DNA of 16,653 nucleotides from positions 1-16,653 of the forward strand of contig JBGPIK010000115.1 of the NCBI GenBank assembly GCA_041484845.1, read 5' to 3'. The notes beneath the pieces were generated by a model, which did no database searches, was not told the DNA's origin, and worked only from the letters and a program-made list of their open reading frames with translations. Of the stretch, positions 14,626-16,653 are shown one piece after another (the stretch's first letter is position 1; every line of letters starts with the position of its first letter). The position numbers were made by a program, and so were the translations under genes. The DNA is from JBGPIK01 sp041484845. GTDB taxonomy: Bacteria > Desulfobacterota > Binatia > UBA9968.

Positions 14626-15650
14626 CGTTGCCTCCGCCGCTTGCGGGACCGTGCCAGCGCCGCCGCCAAAAAAATGGCTTCTTTCATGCTCGACTCGTCG
14701 GCCTTGCCCTTGCCCGCGATGTCGTAGGCCGTGCCGTGGTCAACCGATGTACGAATAAACGGCGGCCCAAGCGTGAAAGCCACTCCGCCAAAAAAATGAT
14801 GCAACTTGAGCGGAATCAACGCTTGATCATGGTACATGCAGACGACAGCGTCGTAATCACCTTTGACCGCGTGGTGAAACAGGCTGTCGGCCGGAAAGGG
14901 CCCGTGCGCTTGAATTCCCTTCCGCTTGGCCGATTCAACGGCGGGCGCGATGATGTTTATTTCTTCATCACCGAAAATCCCCTCCTCACCACCGTGAGGA
15001 TTAAGCGCTGCAACCGCAATGCGCGGTTTCCGAATGCCGAAAAAATTGCGCAGGTTCCGATCCACCAACTCCAAGGTTACGCCAATGCCGTCGCGCGTGA
15101 GCGAGCGCGCAACCTTAGTGAACGCTATATGGCCCGTGACCGGCACCACCCGGAGCCGTTTCCCAATGAGCATCATGCGGCACTCCGGCGTCCGGCTTAA
15201 CTCGGCCAGCAATTCCGTGTGTCCGGGGTAGTTGTATCCCGCATCAATGAGAATACTTTTGCTGATGGGAGCAGTCGCAATCGCGTCCGCGACTTTGGAC
15301 AGCGCCAACTTGGCAGCAACGTAAATATAACGATAGGCAGCATGTCCTCCCGCCCTAGACGGCAAACCCGGGCGTGACTCTTTGGCACTTAAATTAGACA
15401 ATGGACAGACGACGAACGCACCGCGCCTAAGCAACGGCAATAGCGGCTGACCGTGTTCCCAACAAATCAGTGCGGGAACTTTTTTTCTCCCTCGCGCGGC
15501 GCGCTGAAGCACCCCCCAATCTCCCAAAATGAGAGGGTTGCAGACTCGGCGAACCGCGGGATCCATTAAGGCCTTGAGAATAACTTCGGGGCCCACACCG
15601 GCGGGATCACCCATCGTAACCGCAACGATCGGTTTATGCGACATCACCAT
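14622..15650 (-). CDS. pdxA: 4-hydroxythreonine-4-phosphate dehydrogenase
   Basis: PdxA oxidises 4-phosphohydroxy-L-threonine with NAD(P) in the DXP-dependent route to pyridoxal phosphate. The 342 residues have the family start VAVTMGDPAGVGPEV, NYPGHTE (His144) and the three metal-binding histidines: His174 in VTGHIAF, His219 in NPHGGE and His274 in MYHDQALIPLK. DHGTAYDIAG is near the C-terminus. The ATG at 15650 has AGGG about 9 bases upstream; an ATG two codons on is also possible. The surA-pdxA neighbourhood is widespread in proteobacteria, and the product PLP is the cofactor of the two cysteine desulfurases downstream. That link is suggestive, not proof of co-regulation. Confidence 0.96.
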   Translation of the reverse strand: MVMSHKPIVAVTMGDPAGVGPEVILKALMDPAVRRVCNPLILGDWGVLQRAARGRKKVPALICWEHGQPLLPLLRRGAFVVCPLSNLSAKESRPGLPSRAGGHAAYRYIYVAAKLALSKVADAIATAPISKSILIDAGYNYPGHTELLAELSRTPECRMMLIGKRLRVVPVTGHIAFTKVARSLTRDGIGVTLELVDRNLRNFFGIRKPRIAVAALNPHGGEEGIFGDEEINIIAPAVESAKRKGIQAHGPFPADSLFHHAVKGDYDAVVCMYHDQALIPLKLHHFFGGVAFTLGPPFIRTSVDHGTAYDIAGKGKADESSMKEAIFLAAALARSRKRRRQR

Positions 15651-15678
15651 TCAACAAAACCCTAGGTCAAACGACCGA

Positions 15679-15707
15679 ATTATCACTGGTTCGTAATCTA
15701 GAGGCAA
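15679..15707 (-). promoter_or_regulatory. Probable promoter of the pdxA-mutase-uvrA unit
   Basis: TTGCCT (15702-15707) and GATAAT (15679-15684) are separated by exactly 17 bases on the minus strand, in the 61-base space after surA. Transcription would start near 15672. pdxA may also be read from surA. Confidence 0.5.
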
Positions 15708-15711
15708 GCGC

Positions 15712-16653
15712 TTAGGGCTTGCTCGACGAGAAAGGATTCAAAGAATCGAAAATGGACGACAGAAATCCGCCGGACTTGCCGGAATCGGATTTGTCCGCGT
15801 CATCGGGGACGGAGAGAACGTCCGGCACATCGTCGGCGCTTTCTTTAGTAAACAAAGGAATGCCGAATACACTGACGATTTTTTTACCGTGCAGGGGGCT
15901 CTTGGGATCTTCTTCGTCAAGATCGGTTTCTTTGGTAATATACGACAGCGGATTGAAGTAGCTTAACAGGCTGCGATCGCTACTCTTGCTAAATCGAGTC
16001 GACGTCGCCATGAGGGAGTCGACCATGCCTTCCTTGGAATCCTCCGCCTTAAACACGACGCCAGGAAGCTTCACATCGACACGATGCTTGCGCCGCAGAT
16101 CGGTCTTAAGCCACTTGGCAAAGCGTTCGTCCAAGGCCTTCTGGTAGAGTTCGTCTTTTATTTGCGGCGCTACCGTTGACAGGGGCAAAAGACTTCCCGT
16201 TTCTCGCGCTTCTAATTTGACGATGTGTATGCCCATGCTCGTGCGGAAAGGCTCACTCACCTGCCCCACGGTGAGTTTCTCAAACGCGATCTCCTCGATT
16301 CCGCCGATCAACGTCCCGCGTTTCACCCAGCCGATGTCTCCGCCATCGGCATGTCCGGCTCCGTCAGAAAATTCGCGAGCTAATTGGCCGAAATCCTCTC
16401 CCGCACGAATACGTTTGTAGAGATCGGCAGCCTTTGCCTGGGCCGCCTGCACGGCATCCGGAGCAGGGTTTTCCGGGAGCGCTAATAAAATGTGGCGTAT
16501 TTGAGCGCGGTCATCGGCGCGATACTTCTTTGAATTAGCCTTATAGTAGCGCTCGATGTCCTCATTGGTAATGCTGACCTTGGCCCTGACTTGCCGATTG
16601 ATGATCTCCGATTTCTCCAATTCGCTTTTCACCGATGCCCGGTAGCTAGCCAA
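15712..16653 (-). CDS. surA: SurA-like periplasmic peptidyl-prolyl isomerase, C-terminal part
   Basis: The gene enters from the right edge, so its signal peptide and most of the N-terminal chaperone domain are missing. The visible 313 residues begin in the end of the SurA N domain (EIINRQVRAKVSITNEDIERYY) and continue into one parvulin (PpiC/rotamase) domain at about 48-148: IRHILLALP, EDFGQLAREFSDG, GGDIGWVKRG, MGIHIVKLEAR. A linker typical of SurA (IKDELYQKALDERFAKWL) follows. The protein then has a roughly 110-residue, acidic and Ser-rich tail ending FLSSIFDSLNPFSSSKP, with no second isomerase domain as found in E. coli SurA. It is likely a periplasmic chaperone for outer-membrane proteins. 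Its place upstream of pdxA fits surA. Confidence 0.85.
   Translation of the reverse strand: MASYRASVKSELEKSEIINRQVRAKVSITNEDIERYYKANSKKYRADDRAQIRHILLALPENPAPDAVQAAQAKAADLYKRIRAGEDFGQLAREFSDGAGHADGGDIGWVKRGTLIGGIEEIAFEKLTVGQVSEPFRTSMGIHIVKLEARETGSLLPLSTVAPQIKDELYQKALDERFAKWLKTDLRRKHRVDVKLPGVVFKAEDSKEGMVDSLMATSTRFSKSSDRSLLSYFNPLSYITKETDLDEEDPKSPLHGKKIVSVFGIPLFTKESADDVPDVLSVPDDADKSDSGKSGGFLSSIFDSLNPFSSSKP

Noticed and set aside
14616..15200. 194-codon open frame on the plus strand opposite pdxA
   Set aside because: Antisense shadow; composition reflects the codon use of pdxA.

Overview
The window comes from a Gram-negative (diderm) bacterium. It encodes an LpxL-type lipid A acyltransferase family protein and a SurA-type periplasmic chaperone, and base composition is moderate and even. 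The gene content (eno, ftsB, pdxA, an AlgC-type mutase, uvrA, mixed ISC/SUF/NIF iron-sulfur genes, an Rrf2 regulator) fits a deltaproteobacterial-grade or related uncultured lineage. The sequence alone does not fix the taxon. I found no CRISPR array, tRNA, rRNA or prophage, and no gene-free stretch over 300 bases.

Layout. Positions 1-525 hold the edge of an insertion sequence (start of an ISAzo13-like transposase, minus strand) that cuts an endonuclease III gene (nth), leaving a fragment. Enolase (minus) follows, divergent from an FtsB/DivIC-like division protein (plus). Next come a GcvH-like protein (minus) and, divergently, the two subunits of a thiamine-diphosphate decarboxylase of the sulfopyruvate/phosphonopyruvate type (plus). 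These run tail-to-tail, 6 bases apart, into an LpxL/HtrB-family acyltransferase (minus).

From about 10.7 kb down to 5.26 kb, minus strand, lies a probable single transcription unit: iscS, iscA, sufB, nifS, an Rrf2/IscR-like regulator and a conserved small protein of unknown function. It has a good sigma70-like promoter upstream and a clear intrinsic terminator at the end. It looks like a hybrid iron-sulfur assembly operon: two cysteine desulfurases flank an A-type carrier and a SufB scaffold, with no sufC, sufD, iscU, hscA/B or ferredoxin alongside. Upstream on the same strand are the C-terminal part of surA, then pdxA, an AlgC-type phosphomannomutase/phosphoglucomutase, and uvrA. The last three are tightly packed behind their own promoter, with a hairpin after uvrA.

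The most noteworthy points are (1) a GcvH-like protein whose lipoyl-lysine position is serine, beside a two-subunit ThDP decarboxylase; (2) the hybrid SufB-without-SufC operon with two cysteine desulfurases and an unknown small protein; (3) a UvrA that lacks the insertion domain between its first zinc hairpin and the following CxxC; (4) an LpxL-family protein whose HX4(D/E) motif reads HX4A; and (5) nth inactivated by an insertion sequence. All calls rest on reading motifs by eye; no database search was possible.
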